A stretch of DNA of 64,000 nucleotides from Bifiguratus adelaidae (taxonomy: Eukaryota; Mucoromycota; Endogonomycetes; Endogonales): positions 62,001 to 126,000 of the forward strand of contig MVBO01000028.1 of NCBI GenBank assembly GCA_002261195.1, in the 5' to 3' direction. Of this stretch, positions 1 through 10,271 are shown one piece after another. The notes under the pieces are model-generated. The model did no database searches. It had not been told where the DNA came from and was given only the letters and a program-made list of their open reading frames with translations. Each line of letters starts with the position of its first letter. Within the stretch, counting starts at the first letter, position 1. The translations under genes and the position numbers were made by a program.

Positions 1-51
1 CGATGTGTTTCCCTCATCAACGCGGCAACTTCGATACAGCAACCTACCAAA

Positions 52-3000
52 ATGAGTTCAGACATGTCCAGAAGATTTGATCAACACGGTAAGCCACGTC
101 ATTAAATACCGTTCTCTGCAAACGATGATACTTATCTCTGTAAGGCGTGACAATATGGAATCACTCCATCATAGCAAGGCACTCAATACATACCACGGAC
201 AATGTCTCTCAAACACAACAACTTATTGCACATTGTACGTAGCTTAGGCGTCTCCGTTGCGGGTATATGCGCAACGTACTCACCATGCGCTTCACTTAGT
301 GAGACAAGTCGGCTATTATCTGCTCAAACAGTCCGAAAACCACCATGAACAACAAAGAGAGACATGTAAGTAGCTCGTCTTTCAAACTTGATGGATGTTT
401 GATCTGTATTTAGCTCTATATAAGCTGATGCACATGGCATCCAAACTCGGCAAAGCATGGATAGGCAAGTGCAACGTGGGGGATCTGCAGACTCGGATTC
501 ACTAATATGGATCGCGTTGCAGAGTGCAACGATCTAAAGGCTGCAGATAAGGCACTCACTGAAGCCACTGAGGTTTGTGGAGCGCTATCCATGTACGATC
601 AATTCCCTCAATCTCCATCCATGCCAGTATGAATTAGCTATTTCACAGCTGCCCGATGACTTACGCGACGGAACACCTAATCTCCGGGCGATAGCGCCCA
701 TGACACTCTATTTATATCGCGCTCAATGCGTACGTACCATCTCCTTCGTTAAAAGATTACTAAGGGATGGTCTCATTAGGCTTCAAGACTTGGCAATTGG
801 CAGCTCGCGTCACTTATGATGGACAGGGCCACATGTGAGTTAATCAGCATCTATACGTTTCGCATACCCACCCTCGTGCAGCTGAAAACTTGACAACTCA
901 AGCGACTCATAAGGAAGTAAGTGAGCCAATATATGACCCATTAACCTCATTATCGGTAGTTGGATCTTGTGTGCTATACTTGTCTTGAGACGGGTATGGC
1001 GTTGCTTTACAATGACGAAGGCGGAAAGGCAGTATACTGGTTGAAGAAATGTTACCTGACTCTAGAAAGCATGGGTGTACTACAGAATCCAGCGTACGCC
1101 CAGATTAAGGTAAACGAATTCGCATCTTCTGCCTTGACAAGACCTTACTTCGTACCATTTCAGAATAAGGCAATGAAGGGGCTAGGTCTCTTTCTTACAC
1201 GATGACATACTTCAGCAATTGACACCTATCGTTTTAGCCAACGCGTATTTAAAGCACGGTGCACAAGACAAGGAAAGTCTTCAGTTTGCCAGTAATATTA
1301 CAAACATTTTGCTCGAGGTAAGCATTTAATAAATGATGCTTCTATAATACTTATTTGGCAACCTTTAGGATAATCCGGAAGACCCAACTTGCTACATACT
1401 GAAAACTAAGCTCATCATGCATCAACAAAATGATCCTGATCATGGCCGTGATCTGGGTCTGAAAGGTGGGTGGCGTAGGCTCGTTGTTTATCCAAGGACT
1501 CACTCGATTTCCTAGTGTTGAACGAGTGCATGGAACAGTGCAAACCTACTCATAGCGAAGGGTGAGCAATCCGCGCATTATACTTTGCTGGTTCTGAATC
1601 TAGGTAGCCTGCTTGAAGTGATTGTATATGCACACGGCTCCTTTGGGTGAGGTCAGACGATTGAAACAAGCTCACCACTGATTGCGGTCAGGATTTGCAA
1701 TGCCTTAGATCTGTATCAGACATTTTTCAGGTCCAACAAATACATTGGCGAAGAGGCCGAATTCGGGGAGATCATTGAAGAAATTTTGCTTTCCAGATGT
1801 CATTTCCTGACAAAAGCTACTATGGTAGAAGAAGCGAGCGTTGAATTCTTCGAGCGACGGCAAGCGGCCTTCCAAGGTGACGCTTCTCGGAATCATCTTG
1901 TTTGCCACTAACGGATGTTCTCTAGATTTGAAATTGTTGGAACCTCGGATAAGTCACAAGAATGCGTCAGCTTGCCTGCTGGTATGTACTGCAGGTTAGT
2001 TACACATCAAAGATTGACGTTCTTGCAGATCATGTGGCGTGAAGGCGATAAGCTGCTATTGGTAGGTAACTCGGCGGACATGGTAATATGTTTATTGATC
2101 ATTCCCAGCAATCTCGGTACAAAGGTGCAGCAGAGTGGTTTCTTGCGTCCACGACCCTATCGATATTTCAGAAAACCGCTGATGGAAACAAAGCGCGCAC
2201 ATTTCGGTAATACAAACTTGTACTATGCCAACACACAATTGACACCTTCTGTTCGCTTAGAAAACTTGGGTACACATACCTTCAAATGGACGATATGTCG
2301 AAAGCCGAAGAAGCCATCATTCAGTCTCTAGAGTATGAGGATCACGCGATGAGCCATTATATCCGTTTCGCCATTAACGTCGAGCTGGGAAATGAACAAG
2401 ATGGTACGTTTGCTAAAGAGGTATATCCACCCGAGTTAGAACAAGTTTTTGTTAGCGCTTGCCCTTCTTGATGAGATTTGCAACTCCAGCACATTTACCC
2501 TCGATATCCTCACGAGCGCAGCAAAACTCTGTCAGGAGAGACGTGACAAGCCTATGCTGATCAGGGTCCTACACCGCTTTCACTACATCATCGCCGCGGA
2601 TAACAATTGTGATCCCAGGGAATACCTCGTTGTCTTGCGGTAGGCTGTCACTTGCTTTGTACTTGTGTCTACTAACTCATCTTTTGAACAGATGCCTGAG
2701 TCGTTTGTTAACGGATCGATTGGACAAGGAAGCGTTCAACTTAGACACGGTGACCACGATGTTTGGATATCTCAGCAGTGCGCTTTCATTCATGACAGAC
2801 TTGGATTTATCTGAGCCTGCTTTGGCTAAAGAACACGAATGGTTTTGCTGGCATGGTGAGCGTCGTTCTCACCGTATCTTCCTGGCTCATGCCGATTATA
2901 GGCTGGAAAATAGGGAAATCGTGCTTGGATGATTGGAATGAGCGAACCATGGCACACAAATTCATGTACTGCACCTACGAGGTACGACAATTTGCATCTG

Positions 3001-4185
3001 GTCAGCGATGCTAATCGATTACAGCTCTGTTCGCTTATAAAACAAGACAACAAGTCCCTTCGGAAGCTTCATGCCGATTCTCTCTTTCTCGCCATTTCTT
3101 TACGTGACGCCGGATCAAGGCCACCATCAGAGTATCAAGTAAGTGAAACGCAAAGGGTTGACGTTACGTTTGACATCATCCTGGCAAGCAAATGCAAACC
3201 GACATCAATCAATGTCATACTCTGTTGCTGTCCTTACAACCCTCGTCGAAGACAATATCCGCAAGTGGACGGAAGGATGTACAACTCAAGCTTCGCGCAC
3301 TGAATTCCAAGCAATTCGAGCTCCATCTTGCGCGGGGTGATATCGACGCTGCCATAGACATGGTCAAGGTAAGAAGGATCAATGGTTTAGGTATTGCTAA
3401 ACATCCTCCACGACTAGGCCGCTGTTAAGGATCGAGAGCTCCAAGAGCACTACGCTTGTAAGGTCTAATTGTTCCTGTCCGGATGAGATGCTTAAGCAAA
3501 GGCACATAGATTTCATTCTCAAGCGGCATTCTTTCCCGCCGGAAGGTAAGAGGCATACGTAGGGCAGCGGAACAAGTAAACTCACACAGTTTCTCTTATG
3601 CTGATATCAGTTGTATTGAAGACAGTTGGGGTATATATTGTCACCGTGCCCTATCGATCTGTTGTTTATCGAAAGCGACGTAGAATATCTTGGACAGCAT
3701 GTTTGAGGATAGTTTCATGGATATCAGGCGCTATTCGTACTGGATGCATATCCTTATTCGCACTGCTTTGGACGCCAACATGGCCGAATTTGGCTTCCGA
3801 TATATCACTCAAGTTATGGATTGCCTTCAAAATGCTGCACGCAAGGTAAGCGCAATATTTTTGAGGCTCCCAGAATTACAATCATGCTACAGGCACAATA
3901 CCCCCCAGACCAGTTACAGTATTTATCAGTCACGGCGTATAATTATGCAGTAGATCTCTTCTAGTAGGTCCTTGCTCCTGTTACCCGCAGAGTCTAATGT
4001 TTCCCCACAGTGTTCATGACACACATTCTGCCAAGCTATGGTGTGAAGCTGCCCTGCGGTTAGCCCCTTTCACAAATCTGGGTGCGGAGAACGAAAATGA
4101 GGTAATTAGGACACATCATTTATTTGCAACATCTCATGTGTGTTATCAGATGAGACGCACCTATAAGTTGATGTCCTCAATGTAG
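52..4185 (+). CDS. SPO22/ZIP4: Meiosis-specific Spo22/Zip4-like TPR protein
   Basis: Multi-exon gene for a Spo22/Zip4-family protein. In yeast this TPR scaffold belongs to the ZMM group that stabilises crossover intermediates on meiotic chromosomes. The spliced exons give successive TPR-like helical pairs: ASKLGKAWIECNDLKAADKA (about 435-570), LPDDLRDGTPNLRAIAPMTL (about 650-730), ETGMALLYNDEGGKAVYWL (about 985-1060), DMSKAEEAIIQSLEYEDHAM (about 2290-2350), and NLDTVTTMFGYLSSALSF (about 2740-2800). The last exon is 4149-4185. There are many short introns; the one at 465-522 uses a GC donor. The ATG at 52 is tentative: the first exons are weakly supported and the true start could lie left of the window. 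Family recognition is by motif and helical pattern only. Several intermediate exon borders are unresolved. Confidence 0.75.
465..522 (+). other. GC-AG intron in the Spo22/Zip4-like gene
   Basis: The reading frame joins AAAGCATGGATAG to AGTGCAACGATCT (A-W-I-E-C-N-D-L) only if a 58-base intron is removed that starts GCAAGT and ends GCAG, with a CACTAAT branch-like site about 20 bases before the acceptor. A GT donor in this stretch does not restore the frame. Inferred from frame continuity, not from transcripts. Confidence 0.6.
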
Positions 4186-4588
4186 GCAGTCATGCGTGTG
4201 GCTAGGTCACCACCACAAGACCGTCCCTATGATCATGGCCACATTCCCATTACCAATGATAAATGTTCGATATATTAGACTTTGAGGCATTTTGTTATTG
4301 TCAACGGCAATCGAACCAATGAAGTTGACAGTAACAAACAATGGCAAACTATTCGCATGGAGTGAAAGTAATGGCACGCAGACGTTGAACGATTGCCCCA
4401 GATCTTCCTACGTTAGCTGCCTGTGTACCCAATGACCAATGATGTGCCGAATACTACAGTCAATCAGGGAGTTGTGGTGACATGTAACAAAAGCACAAGG
4501 CACAATGCACTCTATTGGTCCCAGTGTTCTCTATTGATTCAAGTATCGGAGGGCACCAGGACTTCCTTTACACCACTTACACCGACGT
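4186..4588. other. Intergenic region, no gene seen
   Basis: About 400 bases between the Spo22/Zip4-like gene and the alginate-lyase-like gene, both on the plus strand. Open frames here are short and lack family features. It presumably holds the 3' end of the first gene and the promoter of the second. No clear TATA box or repeat is visible. Confidence 0.5.
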
Positions 4589-6308
4589 ATGAAGCTGCTT
4601 CGAGGGTTAATATTGATATCTATCGTTTGCGTCTGTCTGTCGCGAGCCTTGTTAGTCCGCGCACAAGTTTACCGACGGCAGGACCGTGGAAACAATTCCA
4701 ATGCAGAACTTTCCATAGACGATCCTAACATGAGCGACCTTGGCACAGACACTCCGGATCCCGGTGATGATGGTCCCAGAGCGTATAATGGCAACGACAG
4801 CGGCCCCGTCAATGGGCTCAACACAAATGCAACCGCACCGGCGTCGCCAGTGACACCGACTCCACATTCTTACCCTATTCCAACAGCGCAGACCGCAGGA
4901 GCAGATGTACCCGACAGCGGCTTCAATTGGGTCCTCAATGATCCCACCATTCTCAAAACCAACAAATTCCACATGCATGATTACGATCAGGGTCTACAGG
5001 GAGCACTCTGGTATCTAAAATCGGTATCTGAACGCTATCTTGTCAATCAAACCGTCTTTACGGTCAACCTCAAGAACGAAACGGCGGCATCGGGGGACAA
5101 GCATGATTATGAGTCCTTGGCTCGTTACTTTTGGCCCAACGAATCGGCTCCTAATGGTCTACCCTATATACGGAAAGATGGACACGTTAATCCTGAAATC
5201 TTGTCGATACCCGACTATAATCTCTTCCGTGATATGGTAAGTATCACGCAAAATCACATTAGCCTCCGATTCGATTGACCGTACGCCACTGCTCTGTAGG
5301 TGAAGCACGTACAGTACCTTGCTCTGGGATACTACTTTTTCAACAATGAAACATATGCCGCCAAGGGTGTAGAACGTATCAACACTTGGTTCGTCAATGA
5401 AGACACGCGCATGAACCCACACTTGCAATATGCCTCCTATGTCAAGGGTCAAGCTTCCGGCAGAGGCAAAGGAATCATTGATTTTAGCGTCATGAACGAG
5501 TTGCTGGACGCGATTGTCATTCTACAAACGAGCCAGAGCTGGCAGCCGCGTATGAATGCCAATCTACGCTTGTGGTTCACCCAGTATCGTGATTGGCTTG
5601 AAAATAGTCCGAATGGTAAAATGAACGCGCTGCCTACAACAATCACGGTAAGTCGACTTGCCATTATTGTAGAAGTGAAATTGACACCACACTCTAGGAA
5701 CCTATTACGACGTTCAACTCATGTCGGTTTGCATCTTTTTGGGCGACAATGCGACAGCGCAAGCCATAGCACAAAACGCAACTGCAGCTCGGATTGCCGT
5801 ACAATTGTTCACCACTGGCGAAATGCACTGGGAAACCGAGCGTCCCTTTTCCTGGTTCTACTCCGTCTTCAATATGAAGGACCTGTTTATATTGGGTAAC
5901 TTGGCCAACCGTGTGGGTGTCGATCTGTTTCATTATGTGACCGTGGATGGCAAGAGCATTCGAAAGTCTCTCGATTTCTTATTACCGTACGCGCTGAACG
6001 AGCCGGCCTGGCCGTACACGAATACACTTGGATTCGGCGCATCAAAAGAGCTTGTGAAGGTGCTTCAGGACGCTTTCGATGTGTATGGTGACGGAAAGTA
6101 CTACAACGCCTCGTTGAAGGTGGCCCATGCTTGGCCGATGATCTATAATGTGACCCGCCTAACGCAATCATGGGATATCTTTGGGGATCATAGTGCCAGA
6201 ACGTTTGGTACCGCATCGCAAGCGGTCCTGAACGTGTTACCGGTAATGAGCATGGCAACGATGACCATCGTGGCAGTCTTTGCAAGCTACTGGTTAACCT
6301 TGTTTTAG
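4589..6308 (+). pseudogene. Alginate-lyase-domain protein, frame broken at the catalytic NNH motif
   Basis: Secreted or surface-anchored protein with an alginate-lyase fold (chondroitin AC/alginate lyase type, all-alpha). Exon 1 is 4589-5236, with a signal peptide (LLRGLILISIVCVCLSRALL) and a Ser/Thr/Pro-rich linker. Exon 2 is 5300-5647 (GYYFFNNETYA, then DWLENSPNGK). Exon 3 is 5698-6308. The C-terminus (VLPVMSMATMTIVAVFASYW) is hydrophobic, as in a GPI or membrane anchor. Across the second splice the DNA reads N-N-H-G-T-Y-Y-D-V-Q, the family's catalytic Asn-His motif. Exon 2 arrives one base out of that frame: in its own frame it ends P-T-T-I-T and then hits a stop in exon 3. A one-base loss near 5630-5645 explains this. 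An alternative donor at 5616 would keep the frame but delete NNH. It is either a pseudogene or carries a sequencing error. Confidence 0.7.
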
Positions 6309-6408
6309 AAGACATCCATCTCATCCATACTCCATCTGTATTTTGAGAAACAAAATCATGTTACATTCATAAATCCATCATCTCTTGGTGCACATCGCCT
6401 TTCCTTGT

Positions 6409-6933
6409 CTACAAAGATGCAAGGTACAGAGTAGAAAGAACCGTAGCACCCAAGACGGCGTATCCCGACGTATAAACTCCCTTCAAGCTCAAACCGACGC
6501 CAGTATCCCACATCAAATGCCGCAAACCATTCAAGGAGTGAAAGGTGAAGGGAAGAGCAAGTGCTGTCTTGAGCCCGACCTTGGCGGCCACAGGCAGACT
6601 AGCAACAGCAGCAACGAGGGTTTGTGTATCAAATTGCATGCCGAGCGCAGGTGCACCAAGGTAAGCCAAAGAACCGGCATATAATACACCGGCAACGGCC
6701 ACACCAGTGATACGATGAACACCTGAAGCGTACCATGTCAACTGAGGTTGGTAAATGGACAAGTGAGGCGAGACGGGTCGTCGTTTGCGTTGTTCAATCA
6801 GAATATCCGACTCGCCAGGCGCAACTGTTTTGTCTGCGTTTCTGATGGCCGATGTGGACAGAACGCGAGTAGGTGTACGCAACAAGTGAGGACGAACTGT
6901 CCGGACAACAGCCCTAGTCGCTAGTGATGCCAT
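6409..6933 (-). CDS. SDHC/SDH3: Succinate dehydrogenase cytochrome b subunit
   Basis: Intronless 174-residue protein, the usual length for SDHC. It anchors succinate dehydrogenase (complex II) in the mitochondrial inner membrane and shares haem b and ubiquinone binding with SDHD. An Arg-rich N-terminus suits mitochondrial import. The family signature SPHLSIYQPQ is at residues 55-64, followed by W-Y-A-S-G-V-H-R-I-T-G. The second signature is F-H-S-L-N-G-L-R-H-L-M-W-D around 131-143, whose first His matches the haem ligand. Three hydrophobic segments follow the family pattern. The ATG is at 6931-6933. An exact TGACGTCA palindrome lies 74 bases upstream. It converges on the alginate-lyase-like gene, 100 bases apart. 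Confidence 0.95.
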   Translation of the reverse strand: MASLATRAVVRTVRPHLLRTPTRVLSTSAIRNADKTVAPGESDILIEQRKRRPVSPHLSIYQPQLTWYASGVHRITGVAVAGVLYAGSLAYLGAPALGMQFDTQTLVAAVASLPVAAKVGLKTALALPFTFHSLNGLRHLMWDTGVGLSLKGVYTSGYAVLGATVLSTLYLASL

Positions 6934-7006
6934 CCCTGTCGGTGCAAGGAGTGTTTACTCCACGCTTGAGTGCTAAAGCTTGCAATCACGTGTCAATTGA
7001 AGGGAA

Positions 7007-7014
7007 TGACGTCA
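7007..7014. promoter_or_regulatory. TGACGTCA (CRE-like) palindrome upstream of SDHC
   Basis: Exact 8-base bZIP/CREB-type palindrome, 74 bases upstream of the SDHC start and just inside the short gap after the glyoxalase II gene. A CACGTG E-box-like hexamer lies next to it at 6987-6992. Confidence 0.5.
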
Positions 7015-7064
7015 CACAAATCACAGATCGACATTGGAAGTTGTTCTATACATCATTGGCAGGT

Positions 7065-8017
7065 CTAAGCTCGATCTTTGGCAGCTCGGAGAGCTTGCAT
7101 GGATTCGACACCTTGCTTTTGTGTGAATCGCTGTACGGCTGAATGGTTATAGCGCATGAATGGGTTGGTTTGCTTTTCTTCACCAATGGTCGAGGGTATC
7201 GTCATGGGCTGCTCACATGCCCACTTGTACTTGGCAGCCAAGGCTTTGTTATCAGGCTCTACCAGGATAGCAAACTAGGCAAGAGTCAGCGGAGCTCATG
7301 GTTAGAAAAGGATTGTACCCGTAAATTAGCCCGAGTGTATTCGTGACCGCACCACACGGTCGTTTCTTCCGGTAATTTGGCTAGTAGATCCATATTCTTG
7401 GCCATATCTTGCGCTGTGCCCTCAAAGAATCGTCCGCATCCCGCGATAAAGAGTGTATCACCCGAAAAAAGCGCCTTTTGGTCGGTATTGGGATCGTGAA
7501 CGAAAAAACAGACATGTCCTCGGGTATGACAGGGTGTATGGAACGGAGTGATGCGCAACATGCCGATGGTAAAGGCAAGATCGTGCTCGACAGAATCGGT
7601 GAGACAAGGTATTTGGTCATTGAAGCCATACACGGCAAGTTGGGGGATTAAACCTGTTTACATTGTTGGTCTATCGATCGATCGTTGGTGTCACCCTCAT
7701 CTTGGCTTGCTTACCCGTGAGCTCTTTGTTACCACCTGCGTGGTCAGCATGATGATGCGTGGTGAGGATGCTGAGAAAGATTTGGATGAATATGGAACCA
7801 AACAAGTTCTGTCGTCCGGACCACACGGACCTTGCTGCCCAAATATTTTTGTTCCCTCCAGAACGGACACTCACCTTGTCAGTCGCGTACCGGGGTCTAA
7901 AGCAGCCAACACTTTTCGTGGTTCGACCGGGTCGACCGCTGCGGCTATCTGGCTACGTTCATCTGTGATAACGTAAGCATAGTTGTCTTGCAGCACGGGT
8001 ACCGGAGTAATCTGCAT
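7065..8017 (-). CDS. GLO2: Hydroxyacylglutathione hydrolase (glyoxalase II)
   Basis: Metallo-beta-lactamase-fold enzyme that hydrolyses S-lactoylglutathione to lactate and glutathione, the second step of methylglyoxal detoxification. Four exons are visible. Exon 1 starts at the ATG 8015-8017 (MQITPVPVLQDNYAYVI). The second carries the binuclear metal motif T-H-H-H-A-D-H-A-G-G. The third has the metal ligands in F-H-T-P-C-H-T-R-G-H and LFSGDTLFIAGCGRFFEG, then WCGHEY. The fourth (about 7065-7276) holds the glutathione-binding C-terminus K-Y-K-W and TNPFMRY, and ends at TAG 7065-7067. The longer frame starting at 8062 uses TTG, so I prefer 8017. With this start there is no clear mitochondrial presequence. 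Confidence 0.93.
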
Positions 8018-8655
8018 GGCTATATATCTGGTGTTACTAACTCTTCGGAAGAGATCTGGCAAGTTACAGTGTTTCCGACCCTGTGGCTCCTGCCCTCGAA
8101 AAATGTGGCGGTCGGTGCGGCCCCACTCGTCATGGCAAGGGATCCATTGTACTCACCGCACGGTCCGGTTGTAGATAAATATCGCCGGAGAACCCTTGCT
8201 CGACATGTTTTACTCCATGATCGCCTCACGCCCAACATGCTTTATCCGATAGATGAATACAGAGATCTATAACACGTGTATGTGAACAACGGGCACAGAA
8301 GAGCAGGTCCATCATGCGCGAAGGTCTTACTAGGCACGTCACGTGGAGGCGGCCGCATTGACTTTTTAGGGACAAAAACCTGCTGAATCGCAACTTAAGC
8401 AGCGAGCAATAAGGCCGACGGGGGGACGAGTGCATCATCGTGTTACCCTTGGGCAAGAAGGATCGGAAGAAGAAAATGAGGAAAAAATCCAATCTTCGAT
8501 ACCCCTAGACTTTACCCTCTTTAGCACTGACCACAGCGTCAAGAGCAGGATTTGAGATTCGTATATAACCGGGAAGCTTCATATCCAGAAAGGCGTTGAT
8601 CTTCACGTCCGTCACAAGACAAGTGTTCAATTTTTCCAATTCACCTCTATTGACC
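8018..8655. promoter_or_regulatory. Divergent promoter region, GLO2 and terpene synthase
   Basis: About 640 bases between two divergent start codons. A TATA-like GTATATAACC at 8561-8570 lies about 90 bases before the terpene synthase ATG and is its likely core promoter. No repeat or RNA gene is evident. Short open frames lack coding features. Confidence 0.45.
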
Positions 8656-10023
8656 ATGGTTGGCTATCAAATGATAGATGTCAGAGAGAGGGTCCACATC
8701 CTCTCGCATCTCCCACTACGCTTCCCCCTCGTGAACGAGTATAGAGCTCTCTTCCCTGCACCCGACACGGCGGCTATGCGACGATGGGCTCATATGGCGA
8801 ACTACCTCTTTCCATACGTCAAGAAGGATCAAGTGCCTCTGGTCTGGGAATTTCTTGGATACCTCTATTCTTTGGATGACTTGATCGATGGTGATGAAGA
8901 TGGCATGGTAGCCGACGACGATCATATTAAGGAAATCGCCAAAGGCGCCATAGGCATTATTCTTCATGGAGTATCCGAAAAGCATTTCACTGTGTCATTA
9001 GAAGGCGCCAATATGGAGGAGCTTGATGTCGTCGGAGACAGGGTGCACGAACTCATAATGCAAGAGATTTACGGCCTATCAATCGAGGATGGCAATGACG
9101 ATTCCGAGGCACCTATTCCGAGACCTGGCACTAACCACGGACACATTCTGCTGTCACGTTTGGCCAAGGCATTTGAGGAATACTTTGTCGCTTGCGCGGA
9201 TGCGAATCGCTTGGCAGCAAAGGGCAACGACATCACCTTGGCCGAGTATGAACAAATTCGGTTTCGAGAAGTCGGTCAAGGTGTCTTGATGGTCTTTGTG
9301 GAAATCCTCATCTATGGACAATACAGACGGGAAATGGAGACGGAATGTGAATGTAAGCGGTCCAAGGAGCCATTCGTCTTTTCAAATCAAGTCTTTGCCG
9401 ATCGTCTCACGCAAGAACTCATCTTCAAGTCTGGCAACATTTACGGCTTCACCAATGATTTGGTAAGTGTCGAGCGCGATCTTAAAGCGGGTCAAGCGAC
9501 CAATTTGGTGTGTGTCTTGGACGCCCAGAGCAGGCGTCCGTCAAGGCCTAAGCAAAAACAAAGGTCCTGCTTGGACTCCTTTCGTGGCGTCAAATGCTCC
9601 GTCAGGTCTCCTCCCTTCACCAAATCTATACCCAAACCATTGCGTCGTCTAAGTACCAATGTTTCGCAATGGCACACGTCCTTTGACGACAGCAGTTCAA
9701 CTCTCATCAAGACATCATCCTCCGAGGGCTTTCCCGAAAAGGGAGACGCCAAGCCTACCCCTCGCCGCAGCTTGACTATTTCCGTTCCGGCATTGATGAG
9801 GAGTATTGATTTGGTGAACGCCATGATCCTAGATTACAACCGTACAGAAGCCCTCTTTCTGGAACGACTCGCCAAACATTACAATTATACCCCCGAGCAA
9901 CTGGAATTTGCTCGTAAATGGTGTGCCGGCGCTACTTGCATCATGGTTGGCAATTTCTTGTGGTCCCTCGAGACGGATCGGTACAAGTCTCGAACTCATA
10001 TTTTCAAGGAGCTTCGACTTTAG
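8656..10023 (+). CDS. Class I terpene synthase with a Ser/Arg-rich insertion
   Basis: Single-exon, 455-residue protein with class I terpene cyclase metal-binding motifs, likely a sesquiterpene synthase acting on farnesyl diphosphate. The Asp-rich motif D-D-L-I-D is at residues 74-78. The NSE/DTE-type triad N-D-L-V-S-V-E-R-D is at about 267-275 (N267, S271, D275), followed by A-G-Q-A-T-N-L-V. The C-terminus has W-S-L-E-T-D-R-Y, matching the conserved Arg-Tyr pair. Between N-L-V-C-V-L and the next helix (SIDLVNAMILDYNRTEALF) lies an insertion of roughly 90 residues rich in Ser, Arg, Lys and Pro, at about 287-385. Most fungal cyclases lack this and total 320-400 residues. The start is ATG 8656; the longer frame begins with TTG. 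No tailoring P450 or other biosynthetic partner is adjacent, so it is not in an obvious cluster. The product cannot be predicted. Confidence 0.8.
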   Translation: MVGYQMIDVRERVHILSHLPLRFPLVNEYRALFPAPDTAAMRRWAHMANYLFPYVKKDQVPLVWEFLGYLYSLDDLIDGDEDGMVADDDHIKEIAKGAIGIILHGVSEKHFTVSLEGANMEELDVVGDRVHELIMQEIYGLSIEDGNDDSEAPIPRPGTNHGHILLSRLAKAFEEYFVACADANRLAAKGNDITLAEYEQIRFREVGQGVLMVFVEILIYGQYRREMETECECKRSKEPFVFSNQVFADRLTQELIFKSGNIYGFTNDLVSVERDLKAGQATNLVCVLDAQSRRPSRPKQKQRSCLDSFRGVKCSVRSPPFTKSIPKPLRRLSTNVSQWHTSFDDSSSTLIKTSSSEGFPEKGDAKPTPRRSLTISVPALMRSIDLVNAMILDYNRTEALFLERLAKHYNYTPEQLEFARKWCAGATCIMVGNFLWSLETDRYKSRTHIFKELRL

Positions 10024-10271
10024 ACAGATGATCATCTTGTGTACATATACTTATTATTCCAATCCAATATGGTTATGGTCATTTCTTTTCTTGTCCCTTG
10101 CAGGTGGATCGATCGACCTGTGCGCCTCAGAGGTGGCAACAAGCGCTCCGTACGGCCCCTGAATCCTGTAAAATTCTTTGAAAGGTTGTTCAGGGGTACA
10201 TGCCGTTTGATTAACCAATCTACATGGTGGAGAACGTACAGTACATTTAAGGATGCAAACTATAAATCCAA

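Noticed and set aside
5887-6324. 145-codon minus-strand frame
   Set aside because: Antisense of the alginate-lyase-like third exon; Arg/Ser-rich with no features.
9463-9510. GTAAGT donor-like sequence within the terpene synthase triad
   Set aside because: Splicing there would remove the metal-binding triad; the uninterrupted frame matches the family.
10054-10271. C-terminal extension of the MFS permease
   Set aside because: It arises only by reading through an intron; the spliced tail H-P-D-W-R-Y is the family's usual end.
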